Shown piece by piece: positions 21,283 through 31,617 of a stretch of DNA of 64,000 bases (the first letter of the stretch is position 1; the number at the start of each line of letters is the position of its first letter). The notes below the pieces were generated by a model. The model was not told the DNA's origin, made no database searches, and saw only the letters and a list, made by a program, of their open reading frames with translations. The stretch is from assembly GCF_002216775.1 (NCBI RefSeq), contig NZ_CP022315.1, positions 3,224,001-3,288,000 on the forward strand, written 5' to 3'. This stretch comes from Virgibacillus phasianinus (GTDB taxonomy: Bacteria > Bacillota > Bacilli > Bacillales > Amphibacillaceae). The translations under genes and the position numbers were made by a program.

Positions 21283-21314
21283 TAACTCACCTATAGATTT
21301 ACTCCGCCTCGATC

Positions 21315-22580
21315 TTATAGGAATAACCGCTGGATATCATTCCATGTTACGACAATCATTAGCAGCATTAATAATGCAAAACCAATAAAATGAACAATAC
21401 CCTCTTTTTGTGGATCTATTGGTTTCCCGCGCACTGCCTCAATGCCGACAAATAGCAATCGTCCTCCATCAAGTGCAGGTAATGGCACCAAATTTACAAT
21501 TCCTAAGTTAATGCTTAAAATGGCCGTCCACATTAGGAAGTTCATGAAACCTGTTTGTACCACGGCATCAGTTGCATCATAAATACCAACAGGTCCGGAC
21601 AAGGCCTCAATTGATAACTGTCCCGTAACCAGCATGCCTAAGTTAGTTAAAATAAGTTTGGTGACTTCATATGGTTTTGTAATCGCGTACTGGACAGAAG
21701 TAAAGAATGATTTTTCAACTTGATGCAAAACACCTATCTGTCCTATCGTTTGACCTTGAAATTCTGTTTCTTGCGGCACAACTGTTATATCAGAAATTTT
21801 ACCATCACGGGCTACTTTCATAGACAAGGATTCCTCAGGGTTATCCTGAACTATTTTCGTGAATTCCTCCCATGTACTGATTGAATTACCTTCGATTTCA
21901 ACTACCTCATCGCCCTTTTGAAAGCCTGCTTCTGCTGCCGGACTATCTGCTTGAATTTCACCAAGCATTGCTTCTTCAGTAGGCACACCCTGAATTAGGC
22001 CTAATAGAAAGAAGATAAAAATTGCTAATAGAAAGTTCATCATTGGTCCCGCAAATAACTGCATCGCACGTTTCCCAATACTTTTGGACGCGAATTGGCG
22101 GTCATATGGCGCAATTTGCGTTTCATTTTCATCCATGATGAAGAAAGCTTTTGGATCGACATCAAAACGCAGCCGTTCCTCTTCATCAATCTCAAAACCT
22201 TCAATTACTAAATCATGATCTAAATCGGCACGCTCTACTTCTATCACACGTGCATCAGGATGCTTGGATTTATTATTTACGATGATTTTACTGACTTTAC
22301 CATCGTCGTTAAACTCAAGCCCAATATGATGGCCGGGCTTTAACTCAACAATCTCTGGATCTTCACCAGCCACACGAACATATCCACCTACAGGAAGTAA
22401 CCGGATTGTGTATACAGTTTCGTTTTTGGTAAATGAAAATATCTTTGGTCCAAAACCAATTGCAAACTCCCGGGCAAGCATTCCCGCCCGCTTTGCAAAA
22501 ATCAAATGACCAAACTCGTGAATGAACACAAGCAAACCAAACATAAATATAAACGCTATAACTGTGGTCAAATAAAGCAC
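21315..22580 (-). CDS. rasP: Site-2 intramembrane zinc metalloprotease RasP (RseP)
   Basis: Membrane protease that cuts anti-sigma factors such as RsiW and signal-peptide remnants. HEFGHLIFAKRAG near residues 21-33 holds the HExxH zinc motif; a PDZ domain spans roughly 195-270; NLVPLPALDGGRL near 365-377 carries the third metal ligand. Several membrane segments are evident. Length 421 aa matches B. subtilis RasP. The first codon is GTG at 22580; a TTG three codons later is better spaced from GGAAGG. In B. subtilis dxr lies upstream and proS downstream; both are missing here. Confidence 0.95.
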   Translation of the reverse strand: MLYLTTVIAFIFMFGLLVFIHEFGHLIFAKRAGMLAREFAIGFGPKIFSFTKNETVYTIRLLPVGGYVRVAGEDPEIVELKPGHHIGLEFNDDGKVSKIIVNNKSKHPDARVIEVERADLDHDLVIEGFEIDEEERLRFDVDPKAFFIMDENETQIAPYDRQFASKSIGKRAMQLFAGPMMNFLLAIFIFFLLGLIQGVPTEEAMLGEIQADSPAAEAGFQKGDEVVEIEGNSISTWEEFTKIVQDNPEESLSMKVARDGKISDITVVPQETEFQGQTIGQIGVLHQVEKSFFTSVQYAITKPYEVTKLILTNLGMLVTGQLSIEALSGPVGIYDATDAVVQTGFMNFLMWTAILSINLGIVNLVPLPALDGGRLLFVGIEAVRGKPIDPQKEGIVHFIGFALLMLLMIVVTWNDIQRLFL

Positions 22581-22693
22581 CTTCCTTTGATAAATGTAGG
22601 TTGATTCCGTTTACCGCTATTTTCTAAGTTTATCCTTAACCTCGATCATCATTCAAGCTTTTTGAAAGGATGTGCATAAATGGTCAAATCACA

Positions 22694-23485
22694 TTAAATG
22701 AAATGGATAAAATGGATCAAAGGTAAAACGAATAATAAACTATCCAGTCTGTCTAAAATACCTCCATGGCCAGGAAGAATATTCCCTGAATCCTTTACAC
22801 CATAATGCCGTTTGAACGCAGATTCTACCAGATCTCCAATCTGACCGAAAATGGATACTAAAATGGTAACACCAATTACAATGATTAAAGAGTGTTCAAA
22901 TGGAGTAATGAAATGGAAAATCACACCTACTACTACAGAAATAAGAATACCGCCTATTGCCCCTTCAACCGTTTTATTCGGGCTAATCATCGGCCATAAT
23001 TTTCTCTTTCCAAATGCTCGTCCAAAAAGGTATGCACCTGTATCAGTAGCCCAAATCACCAGTAGGACATAGAAGATATTCACTAACCCTTCAATATTAG
23101 TATCATCTCTTGTTTCAATGAGATAAAAGAATCCCATGCCCACATAAATTGTGGCCAGCATGATAAATCCGGCATCCTCAAATGTAAACTTATTCTTTAC
23201 TAGTACTGTGTATGACAATAAAAGCATAGCAAACATCATAACAAGTTCAGATTTTGTAAAAAATCCTACGATATCAGCTGGAACATCAGGCAATAATAAC
23301 CATAATATTAGTATCGCCAAAACTGCTGGTATAGAATATTTCCCTACTTTTCTCATCCGCAATAGTTCAATCAAAGCAATTGTTGCCATAAAATAGACGA
23401 ATATCGTAAATGGTAATCCGCCTACAATCACGAAAGGTACGAATATGATTAATGCTAAAATTGCTGTCAGAGTTCGTTGCTTCAT
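22694..23485 (-). CDS. cdsA: Phosphatidate cytidylyltransferase
   Basis: Makes CDP-diacylglycerol for phospholipid synthesis. About seven or eight hydrophobic segments, and the C-terminal family signature is seen as DLVESAFKRHYGVKDSGNILPGHGGILDRLDS near residues 217-248. 263 aa. It starts 15 bp after uppS. The 113 bp between it and rasP, where dxr would be expected, hold no recognisable gene or remnant. Confidence 0.95.
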   Translation of the reverse strand: MKQRTLTAILALIIFVPFVIVGGLPFTIFVYFMATIALIELLRMRKVGKYSIPAVLAILILWLLLPDVPADIVGFFTKSELVMMFAMLLLSYTVLVKNKFTFEDAGFIMLATIYVGMGFFYLIETRDDTNIEGLVNIFYVLLVIWATDTGAYLFGRAFGKRKLWPMISPNKTVEGAIGGILISVVVGVIFHFITPFEHSLIIVIGVTILVSIFGQIGDLVESAFKRHYGVKDSGNILPGHGGILDRLDSLLFVLPLIHFIHFI

Positions 23486-23500
23486 CTATTGTTCAACACC

Positions 23501-24268
23501 TTATATACCTCCATAACGTCTTTTACGCTGCTGGTAATCATGGAGGGCTCTCCTAAATATTTCTTCGCTAAAATCCGGCCACAACACATCTGTAAACCAA
23601 AATTCTGCATAAGCCAACTGCCATAATAAAAAGTTACTTAAACGTTGTTCACCACTTGTTCGAATTAGTAAATCAGGATCGGACAGTCCCTTTGTATATA
23701 AATAGTTGGAAAACGTGTCCTCATCAAGCTGATCAATGGTCAACTCCGTCTTTTCTAATTCAGTGTAAACTTGTTTGATTGCGCGCATTATTTCATATCT
23801 ACTACCATAGTTTAAAGCAAAGTTTAATAATAAGCCATTATTATCCTTTGTTTGCTCTTTGGCATACTGAATTGCTTCTTTTGTATGTGTTGGCAGTCCG
23901 TCAAATTCACCAATGGTTTCGATACGCACATTTTTCTCGATTAATTCAGGCAAAAACGTATGTAGGAACTCTTTCGGCAGTTTCATTAAAAACTCTACCT
24001 CAGATTTGGGCCTTTTCCAATTTTCTGTTGAGAAGGCATATAAAGTAAGAATTTCAATTTTATATTTGGTTGCGATTCGGACAATATCTTTAACCGTGTT
24101 CATGCCTTCTTTATGCCCAGCAATTCTTGGAAGCCCCCGCTTTTTTGCCCATCGTCCATTGCCGTCCATTATAATCGCTACATGTTTTGGTATATTTTTT
24201 GTTTCTATTTTGCATGAATCATCTGTTTCTTCTTGTTTATTCTTAAAAAAAGGAAGTTTCATTGACAT
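23501..24268 (-). CDS. uppS: Undecaprenyl (isoprenyl) diphosphate synthase
   Basis: cis-Prenyltransferase that makes the C55 lipid carrier for cell-wall synthesis. Shows HVAIIMDGNGRWAKKRGLPR near residues 27-46 with the catalytic Asp, LYAFSTENWKRP near 80-91, and the C-terminal RTSGEQRLSNFLLWQLAYAE. Start MSMKLPFF (24268) follows GGAGG at seven bases; upstream in-frame ATGs lack a site. 255 aa. Confidence 0.95.
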   Translation of the reverse strand: MSMKLPFFKNKQEETDDSCKIETKNIPKHVAIIMDGNGRWAKKRGLPRIAGHKEGMNTVKDIVRIATKYKIEILTLYAFSTENWKRPKSEVEFLMKLPKEFLHTFLPELIEKNVRIETIGEFDGLPTHTKEAIQYAKEQTKDNNGLLLNFALNYGSRYEIMRAIKQVYTELEKTELTIDQLDEDTFSNYLYTKGLSDPDLLIRTSGEQRLSNFLLWQLAYAEFWFTDVLWPDFSEEIFRRALHDYQQRKRRYGGI

Positions 24269-24423
24269 AATTTGTCCTCCGAATACGATTGATTGTGTAT
24301 ATACAATCCTTTCCATTTTCATCAATATGTCGGATAAAAGAATTATATGATTGTTATAGTATATATGCTAAGGTTCCATTATATCATGATTAACCATTAA
24401 TTTTTATAACGATTTAGCAAAAA

Positions 24424-24449
24424 AACAAAAACCCCCTAAAACTAGGGGT
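24424..24449 (-). terminator. Intrinsic terminator after frr
   Basis: Minus-strand stem ACCCCTA/TAGGGGG-type hairpin (CCCCTA GTTT TAGGGG) followed by GTTTTTGTTTTTTT. It divides the rpsB-tsf-pyrH-frr genes from uppS-cdsA-rasP. Confidence 0.85.
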
Positions 24450-24474
24450 GGTATCATGTTGTTTGACTCGATTG

Positions 24475-25032
24475 TTATACTTCCATAATTTCTTTTTCTT
24501 TATTTTTTGCTACTTGATCAATATCATTTATGTTTTTGTCTGTTTCTTTTTGTACACCGTCTTGCGCACCGCGTAATTCATCTTCTGTCAGGTCACCATT
24601 TTTTTCAGCCTTTTTAAGCTGATCATTGGAGTCCCGGCGAATATTTCTAACCTGTACACGCGCTTCCTCGGCATATTTACCAACTACTTTTACTAGGTCT
24701 TTACGGCGCTCTTCGGTAAGTGCAGGAATAGCAATTCGAACTACATTCCCATCACTTGAAGGTGAAATACCTAAATCCGCTTTTTGGATTGCTTTTTCAA
24801 CATCGCCGATTGAAGACTTATCAAATGGCGTAATAACTAATAATCTAGCCTCAGGAGCAGAAATAGTTGCCAATTGATTTAATGGTGTGGAAGCGCCATA
24901 ATACTCCACATATACACTATCCAGTAGTGATGGATTTGCTCTTCCTGCCCGAACTGTTGCTAAGTTTTTTGAAAATGCTTGTACTGCTTGCGTCATCTTT
25001 TCGCGAGTTTGATTTATAATCGCATCAGACAT
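24475..25032 (-). CDS. frr: Ribosome recycling factor
   Basis: Splits post-termination ribosomes with EF-G. The 185-aa protein has the family pattern [20 protein letters not shown] near residues 27-46 and [12 protein letters not shown] and [10 protein letters not shown] in the C-terminal helix. Two bases separate it from the pyrH stop, so the two are co-transcribed. Confidence 0.97.
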   Translation of the reverse strand: MSDAIINQTREKMTQAVQAFSKNLATVRAGRANPSLLDSVYVEYYGASTPLNQLATISAPEARLLVITPFDKSSIGDVEKAIQKADLGISPSSDGNVVRIAIPALTEERRKDLVKVVGKYAEEARVQVRNIRRDSNDQLKKAEKNGDLTEDELRGAQDGVQKETDKNINDIDQVAKNKEKEIMEV

Positions 25033-25034
25033 AA

Positions 25035-25757
25035 TTATTTCCCCCTTATCGTAGTTCCAATTATTTCACCTTGCACAACCCGTTTAATGTTGCCTTCATC
25101 TGTTATCGAGAATACCACAAGCGGAATATCGTTATCCATACATAACGACGATGCTGTGGAATCCATAACACCCAAACCTTCATTTAGCATATCTAAATAA
25201 GACAGGTTTTCATATTTCGTAGCATCCTTATTTACTTTCGGATCATCTGTATAGACCCCATCCACATTATTCTTCGCCATAAGTATCACTTCTGCTTCGA
25301 TTTCTGCCGCCCTAAGTGCTGCAGTCGTGTCCGTTGAAAAGTAAGGATTTCCCGTACCTGCTGCAAATATGACAACGCGCTTTTTCTCTAAATGGCGAAT
25401 TGCTTTTCTCCGGATATATGGTTCCGCAACTTGACGCATTTCGATTGAAGTTTGAACCCGAGTAGGGATTCCGATATTTTCCAAACTGTCCTGAAGCGCA
25501 AGAGAATTCATTACGGTTGCAAGCATTCCCATGTAATCAGCGTTTGCACGATCCATTCCCATTTGGCTGCCAACTTTACCACGCCAGATGTTTCCACCGC
25601 CAACAACGACTGCAACTTCAACACCTAAATCCGCTACATCCTTAATTTGTTCAGCTATAGATTGAACGATATTTGGATCCAGTCCATAGCCTTGTTCCCC
25701 GCTTAATGCTTCGCCACTTAATTTAAGTACAATTCTACGGTAACGAGCTGCTGTCAT
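25035..25757 (-). CDS. pyrH: UMP kinase
   Basis: Phosphorylates UMP to UDP. The amino-acid-kinase fold shows [16 protein letters not shown] near residues 10-25, [10 protein letters not shown] near 51-60 and [20 protein letters not shown] near 131-150. The ATG at 25757 lies after GGAGG; the ATG four codons upstream overlaps that ribosome site. 240 aa. Confidence 0.96.
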   Translation of the reverse strand: MTAARYRRIVLKLSGEALSGEQGYGLDPNIVQSIAEQIKDVADLGVEVAVVVGGGNIWRGKVGSQMGMDRANADYMGMLATVMNSLALQDSLENIGIPTRVQTSIEMRQVAEPYIRRKAIRHLEKKRVVIFAAGTGNPYFSTDTTAALRAAEIEAEVILMAKNNVDGVYTDDPKVNKDATKYENLSYLDMLNEGLGVMDSTASSLCMDNDIPLVVFSITDEGNIKRVVQGEIIGTTIRGK

Positions 25758-25815
25758 AATAACCTCCATAGAAATTTATTAATTTTTATCCTATTGAAAA
25801 AATGTGCTCTTCTGC

Positions 25816-25846
25816 GAAAAAGGGAACAGCATGTGTCCCCTTTTTT
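25816..25846 (-). terminator. Intrinsic terminator after tsf
   Basis: Minus-strand stem AAAGGGGACA/TGTTCCCTTT (one G-T pair) with loop CATGC, followed by TTTCGC. It lies between tsf and pyrH. Confidence 0.75.
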
Positions 25847-25860
25847 CTTCTTTATGCAAA

Positions 25861-26745
25861 TTATTTATTGTTAATTTGATTTCTAACTTCCTCAGCAAAG
25901 TTTTCTTCACGTTTTTCCATACCTTCGCCAACTTCATAGCGAACGAATGTTTTAACTGTTGCACCTTTATCAGCAACATATTTCTTAACCTTTTGATCTG
26001 GATCTTTAACAAAGTTTTGCTCTAATAGGCAAATATCTTCGAAGAATTTTCCTAAACGGCCTTCAACCATTTTTTCAACAATTTTTTCAGGTTTGCCTTC
26101 ATTTAAAGCTTGTGTCTTTAATACTTCACGTTCACGCTTAACTTCATCTTCTGAAACAGCATCACGTGAGACATACTGAGGATTTACTGCAGCAACATGC
26201 ATTGCAATATCCTTCGCTACTTGTTCATCAGTTGTTCCTTCAAGAAGTGTTAGGACACCAATACGTCCACCCATATGCAAGTATGAACCGAAAGAATCGT
26301 TATCGGATTTTGTTAAAATAGTGAAACGACGCAATGAAATTTTTTCACCAATTTTGGCAACAACGGAATTAATGAAAGATTCTACAGTCTCTTCACCATC
26401 TATTTTTTGTTGCAATGCTTCTTCAACGGTTGCTGGTTTTTTTGCAACAATATGTTTACCAAGTTTGGTTAAAAGTGTTTTAAACTGATCATTCTTTGTA
26501 ACAAAGTCTGTTTCACAGTTAACTTCCAAAAGTACAGCCGTATTATTTTCCACTTCGATATGTGTTAACCCTTCAGCAGCAATTCGGTCTGACTTCTTAG
26601 CTGCTTTTGCCACACCTTTTTCACGTAAATAATCAATAGCCTGTTCCATATTTCCGTCATTTTCAGTTAGTGCCTTTTTACAATCCATCATGCCAGCACC
26701 AGTTTTTTCGCGTAACTCTTTTACCATTTGTGCAGTAATTGCCAT
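25861..26745 (-). CDS. tsf: Elongation factor Ts
   Basis: Guanine-nucleotide exchange factor for EF-Tu. UBA-like N-terminus with [20 protein letters not shown], then [14 protein letters not shown] near residues 73-86. Start MAITAQMV (26745) follows AGGAGGATT. 294 aa is normal. It is downstream of rpsB with an intrinsic terminator between them. Confidence 0.97.
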   Translation of the reverse strand: MAITAQMVKELREKTGAGMMDCKKALTENDGNMEQAIDYLREKGVAKAAKKSDRIAAEGLTHIEVENNTAVLLEVNCETDFVTKNDQFKTLLTKLGKHIVAKKPATVEEALQQKIDGEETVESFINSVVAKIGEKISLRRFTILTKSDNDSFGSYLHMGGRIGVLTLLEGTTDEQVAKDIAMHVAAVNPQYVSRDAVSEDEVKREREVLKTQALNEGKPEKIVEKMVEGRLGKFFEDICLLEQNFVKDPDQKVKKYVADKGATVKTFVRYEVGEGMEKREENFAEEVRNQINNK

Positions 26746-26780
26746 TATTAATCCTCCTAGATAAATAGTCAAGTATCCCT

Positions 26781-26818
26781 TTAAAAAAGGTGATAAAAGG
26801 CTTATCCCTTTATCACCT
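26781..26818 (-). terminator. Terminator/attenuator between rpsB and tsf
   Basis: Perfect 10-bp stem AGGTGATAAA/TTTATCACCT with loop region GGGATAAGCCT, followed by TTTTTT on the minus strand. It would make rpsB transcripts end before tsf and let tsf be set at a lower level. Confidence 0.88.
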
Positions 26819-26832
26819 AGTCATTTTCATTA

Positions 26833-27582
26833 CTATTCTTTATCTGCTTCTACAGGTTCAGCAGCAGTTTCTTCCTCGTTTGCAACTCTTTCAGCTTCTT
26901 CACTTTGCTTAACTTCAATAATAGCATCTGCCATTTTCGAAGTAAGAAGTTTAACCGCACGAATTGCGTCATCGTTTGCCGGGATAACGTAATCAATTTC
27001 ATCGGGATCACAGTTAGTGTCCACTATTCCGATAATAGGAATATTTAATTTATGTGCTTCAGCTATCGCAATTCTTTCTTTGCGTGGATCAATAACGAAC
27101 ATAGCATCTGGAAGCTTTTTCATTTCTTTGATTCCACCTAAGAATTTCATTAAGCGATCTTTTTCTTTTAATAAATTTACAACTTCTTTTTTTGGAAGTA
27201 CTTCAAACGTTCCATCTTCTTCCATTTTCTCGATATTCTTAAGACGAGAAATACGTTTACGGATTGTTTGGAAGTTTGTAAGTGTACCGCCTAACCAACG
27301 TTGATTTACAAAAAACATACCAGAACGAGTCGCTTCATCACGAACAGAATCCTGTGCTTGTTTCTTAGTTCCTACAAAAAGAACTGTACCGCCATCGGCT
27401 GCGATTTCCTTCACATATTTATATGCTTCATCAACCTTTTTAACAGTTTTTTGCAGGTCAATGATATAAATGCCGTTACGCTCTGTAAAGATGTATTTTT
27501 TCATCTTTGGATTCCAACGGCGAGTCTGATGTCCAAAATGTACACCAGCTTCAAGTAATTGCTTCATAGAAATTACTGACAT
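26833..27582 (-). CDS. rpsB: 30S ribosomal protein S2
   Basis: Late-binding 30S protein. Shows [22 protein letters not shown] at the N-terminus and [19 protein letters not shown] near residues 155-173, with an acidic tail. 249 aa. The gene has a long structured leader. In B. subtilis the fla/che operon separates codY from rpsB; here the next upstream gene is codY, about 330 bp away. Confidence 0.97.
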   Translation of the reverse strand: MSVISMKQLLEAGVHFGHQTRRWNPKMKKYIFTERNGIYIIDLQKTVKKVDEAYKYVKEIAADGGTVLFVGTKKQAQDSVRDEATRSGMFFVNQRWLGGTLTNFQTIRKRISRLKNIEKMEEDGTFEVLPKKEVVNLLKEKDRLMKFLGGIKEMKKLPDAMFVIDPRKERIAIAEAHKLNIPIIGIVDTNCDPDEIDYVIPANDDAIRAVKLLTSKMADAIIEVKQSEEAERVANEEETAAEPVEADKE

Positions 27583-27599
27583 TATAAATTCCTCCTATT

Positions 27600-27680
27600 G
27601 GTTTTTTTCCTCCGTTTGTGTCATTTTTATATAAGGACCACGTTTCGGCACCTCCTATATAAATCGACAAACGTGTGTGG
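27600..27680 (-). promoter_or_regulatory. Structured leader of rpsB (candidate S2 autoregulation site)
   Basis: Two nested inverted repeats precede rpsB. The outer one pairs CGTTTGTC (27666-27673) with GACACAAACG (27613-27622, one-base bulge). The inner one pairs TTTATATAGGA (27053-27063 offset region at 27653-27663) with TCCTTATATAAA (27626-27637). rpsB leaders recognised by S2 are known in bacteria; assignment here is by position and structure. Confidence 0.45.
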
Positions 27681-27852
27681 TTAGCATGTTCACCATAAAA
27701 TGACAAACATAGTATTTGCACCATGGATTAATATATCATATGGATCTGATGCTAGCAAGTATTAACGCCATATTTTTGTGTAAAAGTTTTACATCGGACT
27801 AACGATAGACGATTTCTATAAGGTTGGTTATTACATTTTGTCATTAATAATA

Positions 27853-27888
27853 GAAAAAAGGAATCAGAAAGCTTTAGCTTTCGATTCC
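27853..27888 (-). terminator. Intrinsic terminator after codY
   Basis: Minus-strand stem GGAATCGAAAGCT/AGCTTTCTGATTCC followed by TTTTTTC. It ends the xerC-hslV-hslU-codY transcript. Confidence 0.88.
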
Positions 27889-27914
27889 CCCGTAACCTTT
27901 TTTACCTTTATGAT

Positions 27915-28694
27915 TTATCTTGAGCGAAGCTTTTCAAGTTCAACTAGGAATTTATTGTTCAAAACTTTAATATACGTACCTTTCATACCTAATGAGCGGG
28001 ACTCGATAACACCAGCGCTTTCTAGTTTACGCAATGCGTTTACAATTACAGAACGTGTTATTCCAACCCGGTCTGCGATTTTACTTGCTACGAGCAACCC
28101 TTCGTTACCATTCAACTCTTCAAAGATATGGTCAATTGCTTCAAGTTCACTATAAGACAATGAACTAATCGCCATTTGTACAACCGCTTTACTGCGCGCT
28201 TCAATTTCAATTTCTTCGGTTTTTTCATGAAGAATTTCCATTCCTACTACAGTAGCACCATACTCAGCTAAGAGTAGATCATCGTCACTAAAGCTATCTT
28301 CTAATCTACTTAAAACCAATGTACCAAGTCTGTCTCCACCACCGATAATTGGAACAATAGTAGTCAAACCGTTTTGAAACAATTCACGATTCTCTACAGG
28401 GAATGCAGTAAATGAACTGTTAATATCCAAGTTTGGAGTTGTTTCATAAATTGAAAATAACCCTTGTGTGTATTCTTCCGGAAATTGTCTTTCTTCCAAC
28501 ATGGATTTCATCCGGTCATTTTCAATTTCCTGATTAATTGCAAATCCCAAAAGCTTACCACGACGGCTTAAGATAAATACGTTACCTTTGATTACATCAC
28601 GTAATGACGCAGACATCTCATTGAAATTCACCGATTTCCCTGTTGCTTTTTGTAACATTGCATTAATTTTTCTTGCGCGATTTAAAAGTTCCAT
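27915..28694 (-). CDS. codY: GTP- and branched-chain amino acid-sensing repressor CodY
   Basis: Global nutrient regulator of low-GC Gram-positives. N-terminal GAF domain with [19 protein letters not shown] at the start, and a C-terminal winged helix with the conserved [34 protein letters not shown] (about 203-236). 259 aa is the standard length. Fourth gene after xerC, hslV and hslU, as in B. subtilis. Confidence 0.97.
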   Translation of the reverse strand: MELLNRARKINAMLQKATGKSVNFNEMSASLRDVIKGNVFILSRRGKLLGFAINQEIENDRMKSMLEERQFPEEYTQGLFSIYETTPNLDINSSFTAFPVENRELFQNGLTTIVPIIGGGDRLGTLVLSRLEDSFSDDDLLLAEYGATVVGMEILHEKTEEIEIEARSKAVVQMAISSLSYSELEAIDHIFEELNGNEGLLVASKIADRVGITRSVIVNALRKLESAGVIESRSLGMKGTYIKVLNNKFLVELEKLRSR

Positions 28695-28727
28695 AACTAA
28701 TAATCCTCCGTTTTTCGTTATTTTAAT

Positions 28728-30122
28728 TTATAGTATAAATTGGCTTAAATCCCTATTCTTCACAATAGAACTAAGTTTATTATCAACATATTCCGATGTA
28801 ATTTCTATTTTATCCATCGTAATATCTGGAGCTTCAAATGATAAATCTTCCATTAACTTTTCTAATATCGTGTGTAAGCGACGTGCGCCAATATTATCCG
28901 TCTCCTGATTCACCTCAAAAGCCACTTCAGCTATTTTATCTACAGCTTCGTCGGTAAATACCACATTTATACCTTCTGTTTTGATCATTGCCTGGTATTG
29001 TTTAAGCAATGCATTCGATGGCTCAAGCAAAATACGTTTGAAATCATCGATTGTTAACTTCTCAAGTTCCACCCGAATCGGAAATCTCCCTTGAAGCTCT
29101 GGAATTAAATCAGATGGTTTTGCCATATGGAAAGCACCTGCAGCAATAAACAGCATGTGATCAGTTTTAACTGGTCCATGTTTTGTGACAATCGTTGAAC
29201 CTTCAACAATTGGCAAAATATCACGCTGAACACCTTCCCGCGAAACATTAGCAGAATTATCTTGTTTTGCTGCTACTTTGTCAATTTCATCAACAAAAAT
29301 GATTCCAGACTGTTCCGCACGGGAGATTGCTTCCTGTGCTGCCTCTTCCATATCCACCAGTTTCTGTGCTTCTTGTTGTGTTAGTACCTTTCGTGCTTCT
29401 GAAACTGGCAATTTCCGCTTTTTCTTTTTCTTTGGCATGAACTGGCCGAAAGCGTCTTGCATATTCATACCCATCTGTTCCATTCCCGATCCTTGCAGCA
29501 TATCAAACATGGATGGTGGCATTTCTTCAATTTCCACTTGAATCATATGGTCTTCCAGTTCACCAAGAGCAAGCATTTGCTCCGTGCGCTGCCTTTTACT
29601 TTTGATTTCTTCCGTAACATCAGAATCTTTTTCATTGTCATCATCGCTGGACGATTGATTGGAAAATAACATTTCAAACGGATTTTTATTTGTATCCTTT
29701 TTCACATGAGGAACCAATAACTGAACTAATTTTTTATTAGCCTCTTGTTCCGCTTTTCCTTTCACCTCATCCATTTTCTCTTCTTTGACCATGCGAATTG
29801 ACATTTCAACCAAATCACGTACCATTGATTCAACGTCCCGGCCAACATAACCAACTTCAGTGAATTTTGTTGCCTCAATTTTAACAAAAGGTGCACCGAC
29901 CATTTTTGCCAGCCGTCTTGCTATTTCCGTTTTACCAACACCTGTTGGCCCAATCATTAAAATGTTTTTTGGTACAATCTCATCTTTAATGGAATCATCC
30001 AACTTCATCCGACGATACCGATTCCTCAGTGCAACGGCAACAGACTTTTTGGCCTGTTTTTGACCAATAATGTACCGATCAAGCTGCTCCACTATTTGCT
30101 TTGGAGTATAATCATTACCCAT
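28728..30122 (-). CDS. hslU: ATP-dependent protease ATPase subunit HslU (ClpY)
   Basis: AAA+ unfoldase that feeds HslV. Start [20 protein letters not shown] (30122) has GGAGGGAGCC upstream. Walker A is GPTGVGKTE near residues 58-66, Walker [11 protein letters not shown] near 254-263, with the I domain between. C-terminal sensor II region includes [10 protein letters not shown]. 464 aa. It starts 16 bp after hslV. Confidence 0.96.
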   Translation of the reverse strand: MGNDYTPKQIVEQLDRYIIGQKQAKKSVAVALRNRYRRMKLDDSIKDEIVPKNILMIGPTGVGKTEIARRLAKMVGAPFVKIEATKFTEVGYVGRDVESMVRDLVEMSIRMVKEEKMDEVKGKAEQEANKKLVQLLVPHVKKDTNKNPFEMLFSNQSSSDDDNEKDSDVTEEIKSKRQRTEQMLALGELEDHMIQVEIEEMPPSMFDMLQGSGMEQMGMNMQDAFGQFMPKKKKKRKLPVSEARKVLTQQEAQKLVDMEEAAQEAISRAEQSGIIFVDEIDKVAAKQDNSANVSREGVQRDILPIVEGSTIVTKHGPVKTDHMLFIAAGAFHMAKPSDLIPELQGRFPIRVELEKLTIDDFKRILLEPSNALLKQYQAMIKTEGINVVFTDEAVDKIAEVAFEVNQETDNIGARRLHTILEKLMEDLSFEAPDITMDKIEITSEYVDNKLSSIVKNRDLSQFIL

Positions 30123-30138
30123 ATTATAAGGCTCCCTC

Positions 30139-30684
30139 CTACTCAAGTACCTCCAGTGTAATCTGATCATTCGTAAAGACACATATTTCACCTGCGATAG
30201 TAAGTGCTGCATGTGCAATTTCCTCGGCGGATAAATTTTCCGCATAACGGACTAATGAACGTCCAGCACTTAGTGCAAAGTTACCGCCCGATCCAATCGC
30301 TAAGATACCGTCATCAGGTTCAATTACTTCACCAGTACCCGAGACAAGAAACATGTTTTCCTTATTCATGACGATGAGCATAGCTTCCAACTTACGTAAA
30401 ACTTTATCACTCCGCCATTCTTTTGCTAATTCTACAGATGCTCTTGCTAAATTACCGTTAAAGGCTTCTAGTTTACTTTCAAATTTCTCAAATAATGTAA
30501 ACGCATCGGCGACTGACCCAGCAAACCCGGCTAATACCTGCCCATTAAATAATGTTCGTACTTTTCTTGCTTTGTGTTTCATTACTACTGAATTACCTAG
30601 AGTAACCTGGCCATCTCCGCTCATTGCACATTGTCCATTATGTGTAACAGCGAAAATTGTTGTTGCATGCATCTCATTTGACAC
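30139..30684 (-). CDS. hslV: HslV (ClpQ) peptidase, N-terminal-serine type
   Basis: Proteolytic core of the HslUV/ClpYQ protease. The preferred start is the GTG at 30684, six bases after GAGGTG, giving [17 protein letters not shown]. Removal of Met then leaves Ser1, as in the B. subtilis enzyme (CodW), where a Ser replaces the usual Thr nucleophile. Two earlier start codons (GTG 30693, ATG 30690) lie inside or against the ribosome site. The predicted 181 aa equals the B. subtilis length. [10 protein letters not shown] and [17 protein letters not shown] are family hallmarks. Confidence 0.93.
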   Translation of the reverse strand: MSNEMHATTIFAVTHNGQCAMSGDGQVTLGNSVVMKHKARKVRTLFNGQVLAGFAGSVADAFTLFEKFESKLEAFNGNLARASVELAKEWRSDKVLRKLEAMLIVMNKENMFLVSGTGEVIEPDDGILAIGSGGNFALSAGRSLVRYAENLSAEEIAHAALTIAGEICVFTNDQITLEVLE

Positions 30685-30708
30685 CTGCATCACCTCATAA
30701 TCTAATAA

Positions 30709-31617
30709 TTAATTATTTGCCCTTGGATGGGCCTTCATATACACACTTCGCAATTGGTCTTTTGTAACATGTGTATATATTTGGGTCGATGATAAACTTT
30801 CATGCCCCAATAATTCTTGGACTGTTCTAAGGTCAGCACCTTCATTGAGCATATGTGTTGCAAAGGTATGCCGTAATTTATGTGGATGAACATGAACGGT
30901 CAGTGATGCCTTTTCAACCATTTTAGTCAGGATAAGGCGTATGCCTCTTGCGGTTAGTGGTGTACCCTTTGCATTTAGAAATACTGTATCTGTAGACAAC
31001 TTAGATTTCTCAAGCAGTGTTTTCCTGCCCTCATTCAAATACGTTTCCAATGCAATTTCTGCAAAGCGGCCAAACGGCACATATCGTTCTTTACTCCCTT
31101 TACCATGAATAAGCATTGTGCCGATTGTAAAATCAATATCCTTAAGTGTAAGTTTATGGCACTCACTTACCCGGATCCCGGTTGCATAAAATGTTTCAAG
31201 TATCGCCTGATTACGCTGACCCAACGGGTCACTCATATCATTCACTTCAAACAATTTTTCCAGTTCCTCCTGATACAAAAATCCAGGAATAGGCTTCGTT
31301 GCTTTAGGTAATGTAATTTGCAAAAAAGGATTGCTGGTAACATTTCCTTCCCGTTCTAAAAAACGATAAAAACTGCGCAAACTCGAAATCACCCTTGAAA
31401 CAGTACGTCTGCTTAATTTCCTATCATATAAGGATGTTAAAAAGACACGAACTGAGCGATAATCCACATCGGAAAAGTCTTCAAGTGCTTCACTTTTTGA
31501 AAACTGATAAAAAGTTTCCAGATCATTCAGATAATATTTTACAGTATATTGGGATGCATTTTTTTCTATTTGTAAATATTCCATGAACGCTTCGCTATAT
31601 TCTTTAAAATGATACAT
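30709..31617 (-). CDS. xerC: Tyrosine recombinase XerC (CodV)
   Basis: Resolves chromosome dimers at dif. N-terminal SAM-like core-binding domain, then the catalytic domain with the R...HxxR...H/Y residues: ATGIRVSE (Arg near 150), HPHKLRHTFATHML (about 245-258), LLGHESLSSTQIYTHV (His and nucleophile Tyr near 270-281). 302 aa. In B. subtilis trmFO lies between topA and this gene; here it does not. Confidence 0.94.
   Translation of the reverse strand: MYHFKEYSEAFMEYLQIEKNASQYTVKYYLNDLETFYQFSKSEALEDFSDVDYRSVRVFLTSLYDRKLSRRTVSRVISSLRSFYRFLEREGNVTSNPFLQITLPKATKPIPGFLYQEELEKLFEVNDMSDPLGQRNQAILETFYATGIRVSECHKLTLKDIDFTIGTMLIHGKGSKERYVPFGRFAEIALETYLNEGRKTLLEKSKLSTDTVFLNAKGTPLTARGIRLILTKMVEKASLTVHVHPHKLRHTFATHMLNEGADLRTVQELLGHESLSSTQIYTHVTKDQLRSVYMKAHPRANN

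Noticed and set aside
22578-23485. A dxr remnant in the cdsA-rasP gap
   Set aside because: The 113-bp gap has no codons resembling DXR motifs.
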